Notes: generated by a model not told the origin, from the letters alone. A stretch of DNA of 54,206 bases from Bacteroidales bacterium (GCA_024401695.1 JAKSKN010000016.1:1-54206); one strand, 5' to 3'; shown: positions 1 through 8,222, numbered from the stretch's first letter. A program made the numbers and translations.

Positions 1-575
1 CCGGCCTTACCCACGGTATCGGCTGGTGCGCTCCTCAGCAGGGTTGCTGCAAGCTCACACTCAACGTTAAAGACGGTATCATCGAGGAAGCTCTCGTCGA
101 GACCCTCGGTTGCTCAGGTATGACCCACTCAGCCGCTATGGCTTCTGAGATCCTCCCTGGCAAGACCCTCCTCGAGGCTCTTAACACCGACCTCGTCTGC
201 GACGCAATCAACACCGCGATGCGCGAGCTCTTCCTTCAGATCGTTTACGGCCGCACACAGTCCGCTTTCTCAGAGGGCGGTCTCCCTATCGGCGGTTCAC
301 TCGAAGACCTTGGCAAGAATCTCCGCAGCCAGGTCGGCACAATGTACGGCACCAAGGCCAAGGGCAGCCGCTACCTCGAGATGACCGAGGGCTACTGCAC
401 CAAGATGGCCCTCGACGCCAACAATGAGGTTATCGGCTACGAGTTCGTGAACCTCGGTAAGCTTATGGACGCTCTCAAGGGAGGCGCTACCGGTCCTGAG
501 GCCATCGAGAAGGCAAAGGGCACATACGGCCGCTTCAATGACGCTGTTAAATATATTGACCCACGCAAAGAGTAA
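1..575 (+). CDS. NifU-like iron-sulfur cluster assembly scaffold protein (5' partial)
   Basis: The reading frame is open from the window edge (first full codon at base 3), so the N-terminus is missing; the methionine at 120 is internal. The visible part begins GLTHGIGWCAPQQGCCKLTL and continues with GCSGMTHSAAMAS, the cysteine-bearing motifs of a NifU/IscU-like scaffold found in anaerobic Firmicutes and Bacteroidota. Such scaffolds assemble Fe-S clusters in the cytoplasm before transfer to apo-proteins. The stop lies 6 bases before the GGGtGRT gene, a pairing that recurs in anaerobes, so the two are probably one operon. Family assignment is by motif recall. The detailed role of this subfamily, as opposed to IscU, is not settled by the sequence. 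Confidence 0.85.
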   Translation, partial: GLTHGIGWCAPQQGCCKLTLNVKDGIIEEALVETLGCSGMTHSAAMASEILPGKTLLEALNTDLVCDAINTAMRELFLQIVYGRTQSAFSEGGLPIGGSLEDLGKNLRSQVGTMYGTKAKGSRYLEMTEGYCTKMALDANNEVIGYEFVNLGKLMDALKGGATGPEAIEKAKGTYGRFNDAVKYIDPRKE

Positions 576-581
576 GAGACT

Positions 582-1577
582 ATGGCACTTTTCGAAAGCT
601 ACGAGCGTCGTATTGATCAGATCAATGCAGCTCTCAACAAATACGGTATCAAGGACATCGACGAGGCCAAGGCTATCTGCGAGGCCAAGGGTATCGACCC
701 TTACAAGATGTGTGAGGACACTCAGAAGATCTGCTTCGAGAATGCAAAGTGGGCTTACGTAGTAGGCGCCGCCATCGCTATCAAGAAGGGTGTGAAGAAC
801 GCAGCAGAGGCTGCAGAAGCCATTGGCGAAGGCCTTCAGGCATTCTGCATCCCTGGTTCTGTGGCAGACGACCGCAAGGTCGGCCTCGGCCACGGCAACC
901 TCGCCGCACGTCTTCTCCGCGAGGAGACCGAATGCTTCGCATTCCTCGCCGGTCACGAGTCATACGCTGCCGCTGAAGGCGCCATCAAGATTGCCGAAAT
1001 GGCAAACAAGGTACGCCAGAAGCCTCTCCGCGTCATCCTCAACGGCCTCGGCAAGGATGCAGCCAAGATTATCAGCCGCATCAACGGTTTCACATATGTA
1101 CAGACCCAGTTCGACTACTATACCGGTGAGGTCAAGGTTCTCTCTGAGACCAAGTACTCAGACGGTGTACGCGGCGGCGTTCGCTGCTACGGTTCTGACG
1201 ACGTACGTGAGGGTGTTGCCATTATGTGGAAGGAGAACGTTGATGTGTCCATCACCGGCAACTCAACCAACCCTACCCGCTTCCAGCATCCTGTTGCAGG
1301 TACCTACAAGAAGGAGCGCGTACTCGCAGGCAAGCCTTACTTCTCAGTGGCTTCCGGCGGCGGCACCGGCCGTACCCTCCATCCGGACAACATGGCTGCA
1401 GGTCCGGCATCCTACGGTATGACCGACACCCTCGGCCGCATGCACTCAGACGCCCAGTTCGCAGGTTCTTCATCAGTTCCGGCACACGTCGAGATGATGG
1501 GCTTTATGGGTATGGGCAACAACCCTATGGTCGGCGCCACCGTTGCAGTCGCCGTTGCAGTTGCTCAGGCTATGTAA
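582..1577 (+). CDS. GGGtGRT protein
   Basis: A 331-residue soluble protein with the signature SGGGTGRTLHPDN (GGGTGRT at residues 259-265) that names the GGGtGRT family. It carries several conserved cysteines (for example in YKMCEDTQKICFENAKW near residues 41-57) and ends in a hydrophobic Ala/Val-rich tail. There is no signal peptide. It starts 6 bases after the NifU-like scaffold gene, and this gene pair is common in anaerobes. The context implies a role in Fe-S cluster biogenesis, but no reaction is established for the family. A terminator hairpin follows at 1600-1630. A 49 bp stretch of its 3' end (1453-1501, coding residues about 291-307) is repeated downstream at 1660-1708. Confidence 0.88.
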   Translation: MALFESYERRIDQINAALNKYGIKDIDEAKAICEAKGIDPYKMCEDTQKICFENAKWAYVVGAAIAIKKGVKNAAEAAEAIGEGLQAFCIPGSVADDRKVGLGHGNLAARLLREETECFAFLAGHESYAAAEGAIKIAEMANKVRQKPLRVILNGLGKDAAKIISRINGFTYVQTQFDYYTGEVKVLSETKYSDGVRGGVRCYGSDDVREGVAIMWKENVDVSITGNSTNPTRFQHPVAGTYKKERVLAGKPYFSVASGGGTGRTLHPDNMAAGPASYGMTDTLGRMHSDAQFAGSSSVPAHVEMMGFMGMGNNPMVGATVAVAVAVAQAM

Positions 1578-1599
1578 TTGATTTACATAATTTTGAATA

Positions 1600-1630
1600 T
1601 CCCTATGGTTTTTGCCGTAGGGATTTTTTT
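1600..1630 (+). terminator. Rho-independent terminator after the GGGtGRT gene
   Basis: The arms CCCTATGG (1601-1608) and CCGTAGGG (1615-1622) pair over 8 bases with one G-T pair around a 6-base loop. An extra T-A pair closes the base, and a run of seven T follows at 1624-1630. It lies 22 bases after the stop codon of the GGGtGRT gene. Confidence 0.85.
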
Positions 1631-1659
1631 GTGTTTATGAAGATACAATCGCTGTCTTT

Positions 1660-1708
1660 CCCAGTTCGCAGGTTCTTCATCAGTTCCGGCACACGTCGAG
1701 ATGATGGG
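1660..1708 (+). repeat. 49 bp perfect direct copy of the GGGtGRT gene 3' region
   Basis: Bases 1660-1708 are identical, over all 49 positions, to bases 1453-1501 inside the GGGtGRT gene (both begin CCCAGTTCGCAGG and end GAGATGATGGG). Flanking bases differ on both sides. The copy lies between the terminator and the stop codon of the converging lipoprotein gene, has no start codon or continuing frame, and is best read as a small gene fragment left by a duplication or recombination event. Confidence 0.9.
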
Positions 1709-1734
1709 CAGCATACCCGTTCCCATTCAGTCCA

Positions 1735-3219
1735 TCAAAATATCCCGTTGGCCTCGCAATAATCGCTGAGCGCTTTCACGTAGTCCCAGGAGGTCAGCCC
1801 CTTGCCGATTGCGACATTAAGATACATCAGATTGTAGTCATAATAGTCAGCCTCGAGAAAACCTTTATACTCAAGAATCTTTTCGAGCGGAGTCAGACCA
1901 TACTTCTCTATGTCCGCCGCCTTCTTGTCGGCATCAAACTCCAACTGGGAATCATACTCGAATATATTGGCAAGCACCTTGAATGACCCGTCGCTCATAG
2001 AAAGCATACCGTTGGACAGATGGTTAAGATGCCCGCTGGTTACGATTGTGTATGCATCGACGCTTTCGTTTGACAGCTTGCAACTCTTCAATTCAAGCCA
2101 GCGGCCATTGTCGGCATCGTAGAAATGATGCCCGATATAGTCTTTGGCATTTCGAGCATTGATAAAGGCGTATTTCCTTTCATCCTTATCGTAGAATCCG
2201 TGTTCCTCGATGACAGTGACCTCCACCTCGTCTTCGAACGTGAGAGTGAAGGCATTCGACGCATTTTCGGTCTTCCAGATAAAGCAGACTGGGGCTGAAG
2301 AGACTTCTCCCGTCTTATGGTCAACGGTACGGATCACATCGCCCATCTCCAATTCCTCAACGACCTTTTGGCTGCCATCCCCCATAGTAATCTTCGTTCC
2401 GGCCGCGACGCAGCCTCCTTCCTCGTCGATTTCTATAGCGGAGAGATCCATCGAATAGATGACGTTCCTCCGGAGGTCCTTGCTGTCCTTTTCCGCCGAA
2501 CCGTGTTCATCTATCGTGTAGCAGGTGACTGCCGCGTCTCCGGTGGTTACGGGAGCTGCAGCGAGATAGAACGTGTTGTCCGAATGGGCGGATGAAAAAA
2601 GTGCGGAGACAGTCTTCCCGTCCAGAGAATCGGTGTCAAGCTTGACGTCGTTACCTTCGAACGTTGCGGTGACTGTGCCTGCGATGGGGTTGGCTGCAGC
2701 AACGTCAACTTTTACCACGTCGGCGGGAGTTGTAATCTTCAACACCGCTGTGGCGTTGCGAAAGATGAGATTGTCCTTGTTGGTCTCATCTTCTTCCGTG
2801 CTCTTTGCGACGCAGATGTTGGCGCTGGCGAAGGTGCCGTCCTGTTCTGTACGGATGGTGAAGGTGATTTCGTCCTCAGGGCAACTTTCCATTGAAGTGG
2901 CAGTCGCGGGATAGACGGCATAGAGGGTACCTTCAAGGGAGGTGGTGAACGTTATCTTGTTATTTGTAATGTCACCGTCCGAAAGGGTCACGTACTGATA
3001 GTTTGTTGCATTGAGGATGAGGATTTCATCACCGCCTTTCCACTCGGGGGTCACGCCGTCAGAATTCAGGGTCGTCTTGGTAGCGTTGTTCTCGAATTCA
3101 GCGGTGATGGTACGGACACCGTTTGCTGATCCGTTGTCCCGAAGGCTCTCCTTCTGGCAGGAAGAGAACGCGAAGAGGGTTGCGATTGCAACTGATGCAA
3201 GTATTATTGTCTTTTTCAT
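1735..3219 (-). CDS. Fimbrillin-like lipoprotein with a Hint (intein/hedgehog-type) domain
   Basis: 494 residues from the start at 3219, chosen because it opens a lipoprotein signal (MKKTIILASV ... FSSC, lipidated Cys21); an upstream in-frame ATG at 3249 only adds polar residues. Residues about 32-255 resemble the fimbrillin-like fold of Bacteroidales surface lipoproteins (ITAEFENNATKTTL, then TPEWKGGDEILI). Residues about 270-410 form a Hint domain: GGCVAAGTKITMGDGS with the nucleophile Cys270, block B ending in VIEEHGFYD (His340), and a closing strand YTIVTSGHLNHLSNGMLS. A further 85-residue tail has no motif I recognise. Hint domains self-cleave through the Cys; a classical HN dipeptide at the C-terminal splice site is not seen, so N-terminal cleavage or ester formation is more likely than splicing. 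Surface location and autoprocessing are inferences. Confidence 0.75.
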   Translation of the reverse strand: MKKTIILASVAIATLFAFSSCQKESLRDNGSANGVRTITAEFENNATKTTLNSDGVTPEWKGGDEILILNATNYQYVTLSDGDITNNKITFTTSLEGTLYAVYPATATSMESCPEDEITFTIRTEQDGTFASANICVAKSTEEDETNKDNLIFRNATAVLKITTPADVVKVDVAAANPIAGTVTATFEGNDVKLDTDSLDGKTVSALFSSAHSDNTFYLAAAPVTTGDAAVTCYTIDEHGSAEKDSKDLRRNVIYSMDLSAIEIDEEGGCVAAGTKITMGDGSQKVVEELEMGDVIRTVDHKTGEVSSAPVCFIWKTENASNAFTLTFEDEVEVTVIEEHGFYDKDERKYAFINARNAKDYIGHHFYDADNGRWLELKSCKLSNESVDAYTIVTSGHLNHLSNGMLSMSDGSFKVLANIFEYDSQLEFDADKKAADIEKYGLTPLEKILEYKGFLEADYYDYNLMYLNVAIGKGLTSWDYVKALSDYCEANGIF

Positions 3220-3245
3220 TGTCTTTCTCTTTTGGGGTTCAACTA

Positions 3246-3371
3246 TCACCAGGTGTCGGTTCCATATTGTTCCGGGCTGTTCGGATTGCTCCCGCAGAGC
3301 ACCCTCTGCACATTGATTTCCACGACCTCCACTTGAGGAGACACGTATGGAGTCTGTTGTTCTTTTACCAT
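3246..3371 (-). CDS. Short 41-residue peptide preceding the Hint lipoprotein
   Basis: A small open frame on the minus strand encodes MVKEQQTPYVSPQVEVVEIN, then VQRVLCGSNPNSPEQYGTDTW, and stops 26 bases before the lipoprotein start. Its pattern (charged start, Y-x-x-P, a V-E-V-V-E-I strand, then an L-C-x-S turn and an acidic or polar end with W) resembles short peptides encoded next to fimbrillin-like genes in Bacteroidales; that resemblance is from memory. It has no signal peptide. A -7 box for the minus strand lies at 3397-3404, so it would be the first gene of the transcript. Function unknown. The main alternative is that it is untranslated leader. Confidence 0.6.
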   Translation of the reverse strand: MVKEQQTPYVSPQVEVVEINVQRVLCGSNPNSPEQYGTDTW

Positions 3372-3396
3372 TTTATGTTTTAGTGTTTTCTTCTAT

Positions 3397-3404
3397 CAAA
3401 GGTA
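3397..3404 (-). promoter_or_regulatory. -7 box (TACCTTTG) for the peptide-Hint lipoprotein operon
   Basis: Read on the minus strand the site is TACCTTTG, a full match to the Bacteroidota -7 consensus TAnnTTTG. It sits 25 bases upstream of the 41-residue peptide start. The -33 element is only an A/T-rich match (TTTT-like near 3424-3427). Confidence 0.5.
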
Positions 3405-3454
3405 GCCATTTTTTTCAGAAGGAAAAAATGTTCATAATAATTCAGCAAATCTTC

Positions 3455-3462
3455 TATCTTTG
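3455..3462 (+). promoter_or_regulatory. -7 box (TATCTTTG) for the beta-barrel/MBL/GH9 cluster
   Basis: TATCTTTG matches the Bacteroidota -7 consensus TAnnTTTG and lies 72 bases upstream of the start at 3535. No clear TTTG is visible at the -33 position, so the match rests on the -7 box. It diverges from the minus-strand -7 box at 3397-3404. Confidence 0.5.
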
Positions 3463-3534
3463 TAATATGTAACTTTTGTCAAAAAACGCCTGTTGATTGC
3501 AGGTTTCGAACTGAAAACAAAGAGTATTTGATAT

Positions 3535-4155
3535 ATGAAGGCAAAATCTTTATTCACTTGCGCACTTGCCCTCCTCATCGGAGCCAGTGCTTTCGGCCAG
3601 GGATTTCACTTTGGCGTAAAGGGTGGTATCTCAGGCAACTGGATGCCCCGGACAAACATCAACATTGATGATACACCCGTGATGAACGTCGGTTTCTATG
3701 GCGGTGTGGCCGGTACCCTGTTCCTTTCGGATATGTACTTCCTCCAGGCAGAGGCCCTCTACACCCGCAAGGGCGTATCCACCAACAGTGAATTGACCGG
3801 AAAATATTCCCGCAACATCTCGTATATCCAGGTACCGGTATTCTTCGGCCTCGCCCTGGGCTCCGACGATGCGCTGCGCTTCATGCTTGGACCGGAGTTC
3901 GGCTTTGCCGTGGGCAACCAGGTGGTAACCAACGCCGCTCTGAATCCTGCCGGAGGAGACAAATACAAGCCGGCCGATTTCAACTTCGGCATCGGCTTCC
4001 AGATATCATACTTCATCACCGACGGCCTTGCAGTGGACCTCAGGTTCGACAAGGGTTTCACAAAGACCCTCAAGCCTGCGGCATCCACGACAAGCGAAGA
4101 CAAGGGTACCAACCTTGGCGTAATGCTCGGCGTCAGTTATATGTTCGGCAACTGA
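3535..4155 (+). CDS. Outer-membrane beta-barrel protein (PorT/OMP_b-brl_2 type)
   Basis: A 206-residue protein with a cleavable signal peptide (MKAKSLFTCALALLIGASAFGQ). Alternating strands with aromatic girdle residues follow (FHFGVKGGISGNW, YFLQAEALYTRKG, YIQVPVFFGLAL) and the end is a typical outer-membrane C-terminal strand (GVMLGVSYMFGN). This matches the small 8-strand porin-family barrel common in Bacteroidota. It has no enzymatic motif. It is the first gene of a run with the double MBL lipoprotein (21 bases downstream) and the GH9 enzyme, preceded by a TATCTTTG -7 box. Its specific function is unknown; a structural or small-solute role in the outer membrane is the default inference. 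Confidence 0.8.
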   Translation: MKAKSLFTCALALLIGASAFGQGFHFGVKGGISGNWMPRTNINIDDTPVMNVGFYGGVAGTLFLSDMYFLQAEALYTRKGVSTNSELTGKYSRNISYIQVPVFFGLALGSDDALRFMLGPEFGFAVGNQVVTNAALNPAGGDKYKPADFNFGIGFQISYFITDGLAVDLRFDKGFTKTLKPAASTTSEDKGTNLGVMLGVSYMFGN

Positions 4156-4176
4156 TAATCCACGACAATAACCGAT

Positions 4177-5913
4177 ATGAAAAGAATCACAGCCTTTGCC
4201 GCCGCAGCTGCGGCACTGTCTTTTGCAGTCGCCTGCAATCAGGTTGACACCTCCGACGTCCAGGTGGGCCCGTACACCGTTTCGGTAATAGAGCCTAACG
4301 TCTACCATATCCAGGACTATAACGACGAAAACCCTGCCGGCGAGACGTTCGACGCCGAGGGCAACAAGACTCACTTCAACAACTGCTCCGATATGTATCT
4401 CGTGGTCGGCCGCAGCAAGGCTCTCCTGATAGATCTGTCAAACAACATCAAGTGGGCCGACAATGCCGCCGAGTCGCTTCGCAGCATCATCTCCGAGCGC
4501 ACAAAGGGCAAGGACCTCATTATAACCTTCACCCACAACCACGGCGACCACACCGGAATGTGGAATGCCTACCGCACCGACGCCGATGTCGCTTTTGCAT
4601 ATCCGATGGCGGATTTCCAGAATCTCGTGACTCAGGACGAGGCCGCGAAATGGCCTCTCTACAACGAAGGCTTTGAATTCGACCTCGGCGGGATGAAGGT
4701 CCAGACCATAGCTGTCCCGGGACACACCGCGGGCTCTATGGTATTCTACCTCAAGGGCCACAATATCATCTTCAGCGGCGATGCCATCGGTTCGGGCCAC
4801 GGAGTATGGATCTTCAACCGCGACGCGTTCTACAGCTATGTGTCCGCAGTATATCATCTGGTTGCTTTTGTGGAGGATCCTGCAAACGGAGTTGACAAGG
4901 ACCAGCTCAAGTTCTATGGCGGACATTACTGGCAGCGCGACTGGCTCGGCTATGCCGAAGGTCAGGAGCAGGGCTGGCAATATCTGTCCGATATGAAGGA
5001 ACTCATCGACCAGATAGAGCGTGGCGAAGCCGCGACTGAGCCGTCGAATCTCGGCAGGCCGAATCTGGATACATATTTCCGCAACGGTGAAGCCATCATT
5101 ACCTGGAATGCCGCCGAAGCCGAGGCCTACAGGCAGGAATACAGCGAGAAAATCGTATATCGCGACGAAGACCTTGTCTTCCGTCAGATTGACGAGCATA
5201 CCTGGGAAGGCAACGGCCATATGGTTTACAACGAGTCCGTCTATCTCATCGAAGGTGAGGAGAAGGCGCTTCTCATTGATGCCGGCACTATGCTCCGCCA
5301 CCTCGACAAAGCAGTGGCGGCACTTACCGACAAGCCTGTGACACTGGTTGCGACCCACGTCCACGGCGACCATACCGGAATGGCCATCAACCTGTTCCCG
5401 GAACTCTACATCAACCCTGCCGACGTAGCCCAGTTCGGAATGAGCCTGAGTGACGCCACGGCGGCCACTGCGATGACAAAGTGCAAGATACGCTTCCTCC
5501 AGGACGGAATGGTGTTCGACCTTGGCGGACGTGAAATCGAAGTCATCTACACTCCGGGCCACACCCCGGGTTCCACCACATTCATCGACAAGGCACACCA
5601 TTATGGCTTCAGCGGTGACTCATTCGGCTCTACCAACCTCCTTCTGACCACAACGTTCTCCACCCTGGTCGGCACTACATCCAGGATGGAAGCCGCGATG
5701 CAGAAATACGGCATAGAAAAGTTGTATCCGGGCCATTACAACAATGGCAACCTTGAGACCCTCCAAAGGGTTCAGGACCTCAGGAAGATGGCCCTCGAGA
5801 TGCTTGACGGCACCCGTACCGGTATCACCGAAGAGGGAATGCTCGGCCTCAATTCTGCAATCAACGACTTCGGTGTCACCGTCAGGTACAACTATCCAAA
5901 CGCGGTAAAGTAA
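4177..5913 (+). CDS. Lipoprotein with two tandem metallo-beta-lactamase-fold domains
   Basis: 578 residues. A lipoprotein signal ends at Cys20 (LSFAVAC). Two MBL-fold units follow, each with the full set of metal ligands. Unit 1 has HNHGDH (120-125), His183 in VPGHTAGS, Asp202 in FSGDAIG and His250 in YGGH. Unit 2 has HVHGDH (394-399), His462 in TPGHTPGS, Asp481 in FSGDSFG and His520 in YPGH. Both therefore look catalytically competent, and the protein is an internal duplication linked by a short helical stretch. MBL hydrolases cleave a wide range of esters, amides and phosphodiesters; the substrate cannot be read from sequence. It is anchored in the envelope. Its stop is followed after one base by the GH9 gene, implying tight co-expression. 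Confidence 0.85.
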   Translation: MKRITAFAAAAAALSFAVACNQVDTSDVQVGPYTVSVIEPNVYHIQDYNDENPAGETFDAEGNKTHFNNCSDMYLVVGRSKALLIDLSNNIKWADNAAESLRSIISERTKGKDLIITFTHNHGDHTGMWNAYRTDADVAFAYPMADFQNLVTQDEAAKWPLYNEGFEFDLGGMKVQTIAVPGHTAGSMVFYLKGHNIIFSGDAIGSGHGVWIFNRDAFYSYVSAVYHLVAFVEDPANGVDKDQLKFYGGHYWQRDWLGYAEGQEQGWQYLSDMKELIDQIERGEAATEPSNLGRPNLDTYFRNGEAIITWNAAEAEAYRQEYSEKIVYRDEDLVFRQIDEHTWEGNGHMVYNESVYLIEGEEKALLIDAGTMLRHLDKAVAALTDKPVTLVATHVHGDHTGMAINLFPELYINPADVAQFGMSLSDATAATAMTKCKIRFLQDGMVFDLGGREIEVIYTPGHTPGSTTFIDKAHHYGFSGDSFGSTNLLLTTTFSTLVGTTSRMEAAMQKYGIEKLYPGHYNNGNLETLQRVQDLRKMALEMLDGTRTGITEEGMLGLNSAINDFGVTVRYNYPNAVK

Positions 5914-5914
5914 G

Positions 5915-8221
5915 ATGAAGGCCATATTCAAGCCCGTCATCCTGGCTCTTGCACTGCTCCTGCCTCTGCAGGCCGGTGCCACCCGTTTCATCGAGCTAAA
6001 GGTGGTCGACAAGGATTACCTGATGCTCCGTTTCCGCGACGGTGAGGTCCACTACAGAGACGACGCCACCGGCCCGAGCGCATACCTCGGACACTCCTTT
6101 GCCGCAGGCGACGACACGATGCTCGTTTTCGGCAAACGTCTTGACACCGTCTGCGCCGCAGATGCCGGCAACTGGACGGTCAGCTCCTCCGACAAGTCTT
6201 TCGGCCGCCTCGCTCCACTGTCGGTCAGCCGCAAGTCGAAGCCGATGAACACCGACAACACCCTGTCCAGCGAACTTGACCACTGGATATTCCTGCAGCT
6301 GCCCAAGCCAATGAAACAGGGCTGCACATATACAGTCAGCATCCCCGATGCGCTCGGCGCAGATGTCTCCGAGGCCAGTGTCCGCTTCGATATCTGGAAT
6401 TCACAGTCAGAAGCCGTCCACGTCAATATCATAGGATACACTCCCCGGGAACAGACTCACGCTGCGGACCTGTACCTCTGGCTTGGTGACGGCGGTCAGC
6501 GTGATTACAAGTCATTCGAGGGCCGCAAGGTCTTTCTTTACAACGTTGCCACCGGCAAGAGCAGACAGGCCGGTTCCGTGAAATTCTGGAAAAGCCGCAG
6601 CGCGAGCGAATTCGAGGCCGGCGGGAAGGACCTCACGGGTTCTGACGTCTGGAACGTCGATTTCAAGGGCGCCGCTCCGGGACGCTACCGTCTGGTCGTC
6701 GACGGCGTGGGCTGCAGTATGGACTTTGACATATCCGAAGAGGTCTATTTCCAGCCATACCGTTTCAGCCTGCGCGGCTATTACTATATGCGTCTCGGCG
6801 AACCTGTTGACCCTAAGGTCAGCCCGGTTCCACGCCAGCCGCAGTTCATCCCCGAAGTTGACCCCAAGGGCTTCACCGTCTACAAGACCGACCTCCAGCC
6901 CTGGCATCCGGACTGGCGCAAGCTGCGCGGCGACGTATGGGACGAGCCTCACTTCAAGCCGGCTCTCAGCTCTGCTTTCTGGCAGCACCGCCTGCCGGGC
7001 AGCCCTGTCAATACGGAGGTCCGCGGCGGCCACTCCGACGCGTTTGACTGGGACCGCCACCTGGCCCACGTCAGCAATATCTACGATCTCCTCCTGCCGT
7101 ATATCCTCACCGGTGGCCGCCTGTCCGAAGACAATCTCGGCATCCGCGAGAGCGGCAACGGCATCCCGGACCTCATAGATGAGGCCCGCAACGAGGTCGA
7201 CTTCTTCCTGAGCATCCGCGACGGCGAGGCATACTCCCAGGGTGTGACCAATCCGTCCGTCGAGTGGACCATAATGTTCCAGGCCGGATGCACCACGATG
7301 GCGGCCTGGGCCAATGCTGCCAACTGCGCCATTACGGCAGAGGCGTTCCGCATCAGCGGCAACGTGGAGCTCTGCGACTATTATACCTCCGAGGCCATCA
7401 AGGCATACCGTTTTGCCGGCAGGCAGGAGAACCTGCAGCTCGATGACCTTCAGGATGTGGGCAGCGCCAGAATGCGCGGACGCGACTTCCGCCAGATGGC
7501 GGCGGCCTTCCTCTATAATGTCACGGGTGAACGCGAATGGGAGGATGCGATGGCCAAAGACTGCGTCGTGAAAGGTCCGGACAGCCATCTCTTCGAGAAA
7601 GGCTGGCAGGGGGCCTGCTACCAGATATGGGGTGCCGCGGCCTATCTGGCCTGTCCTCACGAACGCCACTATCCTGAACTCTACGCCAATCTGAAGGCTT
7701 CCGTCGCAGCACACGCCAGGTCGAACAACGTCGATTTTGCGGTGCAGCGTCCTTCACGCCGCACCGCCAATGACGAGCGCTGGCAGGTGTCTGAGAATCT
7801 GCAGCTCGTGATGATGGCGCACTATTGCGCCGGGGCGGCAGAAAAGGCGGCGCTTGAGCGTGCGATGTACCTCGAAGCCGGCTGGGGTCTTGGACGCAAT
7901 CCTGCCAACACCGTAGAGATGACCGGTCTCGGCGAACGCCATATCACCGACTGCTATTCTACCGGACGCAACGACGGCACCCCCGGAACCCATCCGGGGC
8001 AAACCCCGTTCAATGGCACGGAGACCTGGTCTCCGGGCAATGGTGGCGACGCCAGAATACTTCTTGACCGTTGCTATCCGAGCTGGTACGACGGCGGCTG
8101 GCCCCGCCAGGAGTCATTTTTCAACCAGCGCTACCTCTGGGTGAACGGTGAGTTCACTCCGCGTGAGACAATGCGTGGCAAGATGGCACTGCTTGCATAT
8201 TTGTATGGAATCAGAAAATAA
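5915..8221 (+). CDS. Glycoside hydrolase family 9-type endoglucanase with N-terminal Ig-like domain
   Basis: 768 residues with a signal peptide (MKAIFKPVILALALLLPLQA). The first ~160 residues form a beta-rich region and ~165-275 the Ig-like CelD_N module usual in GH9 (HVNIIGYTP, PGRYRLVVDGVGCSMDFDI). The (alpha/alpha)6 catalytic domain begins near residue 285: GGHSDAFDWDRH (Asp375/Asp378) takes the place of the GH9 DAGD nucleophile-activating pair, LGRNPANTVEMTG (~659-671) is the conserved GRNP-TG block, and Glu733 in RQESFFNQRY is the probable acid. It should hydrolyse beta-1,4-glucans or xyloglucan-like substrates in the periplasm or at the surface. The start lies one base after the MBL lipoprotein stop. 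No SusCD pair is adjacent to this cluster. Confidence 0.82.
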   Translation: MKAIFKPVILALALLLPLQAGATRFIELKVVDKDYLMLRFRDGEVHYRDDATGPSAYLGHSFAAGDDTMLVFGKRLDTVCAADAGNWTVSSSDKSFGRLAPLSVSRKSKPMNTDNTLSSELDHWIFLQLPKPMKQGCTYTVSIPDALGADVSEASVRFDIWNSQSEAVHVNIIGYTPREQTHAADLYLWLGDGGQRDYKSFEGRKVFLYNVATGKSRQAGSVKFWKSRSASEFEAGGKDLTGSDVWNVDFKGAAPGRYRLVVDGVGCSMDFDISEEVYFQPYRFSLRGYYYMRLGEPVDPKVSPVPRQPQFIPEVDPKGFTVYKTDLQPWHPDWRKLRGDVWDEPHFKPALSSAFWQHRLPGSPVNTEVRGGHSDAFDWDRHLAHVSNIYDLLLPYILTGGRLSEDNLGIRESGNGIPDLIDEARNEVDFFLSIRDGEAYSQGVTNPSVEWTIMFQAGCTTMAAWANAANCAITAEAFRISGNVELCDYYTSEAIKAYRFAGRQENLQLDDLQDVGSARMRGRDFRQMAAAFLYNVTGEREWEDAMAKDCVVKGPDSHLFEKGWQGACYQIWGAAAYLACPHERHYPELYANLKASVAAHARSNNVDFAVQRPSRRTANDERWQVSENLQLVMMAHYCAGAAEKAALERAMYLEAGWGLGRNPANTVEMTGLGERHITDCYSTGRNDGTPGTHPGQTPFNGTETWSPGNGGDARILLDRCYPSWYDGGWPRQESFFNQRYLWVNGEFTPRETMRGKMALLAYLYGIRK

Positions 8222-8222
8222 T

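Noticed and set aside
297-956. 219-codon open frame on the minus strand
   Set aside because: It spans the boundary of two clear plus-strand genes (scaffold and GGGtGRT) and has no family features.
4438-5601. 387-codon open frame on the minus strand
   Set aside because: It is fully antisense to the double MBL lipoprotein, whose metal-binding motifs prove the plus frame. The product has no recognisable domain.
6512-7714. 400-codon open frame on the minus strand
   Set aside because: It lies antisense to the GH9 gene and arises from the GC-rich codon bias of that gene; no motif or signal is present.
8148-8222. Upstream extension of the C_GCAxxG_C_C protein
   Set aside because: The extra 25 codons lie inside the GH9 3' end; the ATG at 8223 directly follows the GH9 stop.
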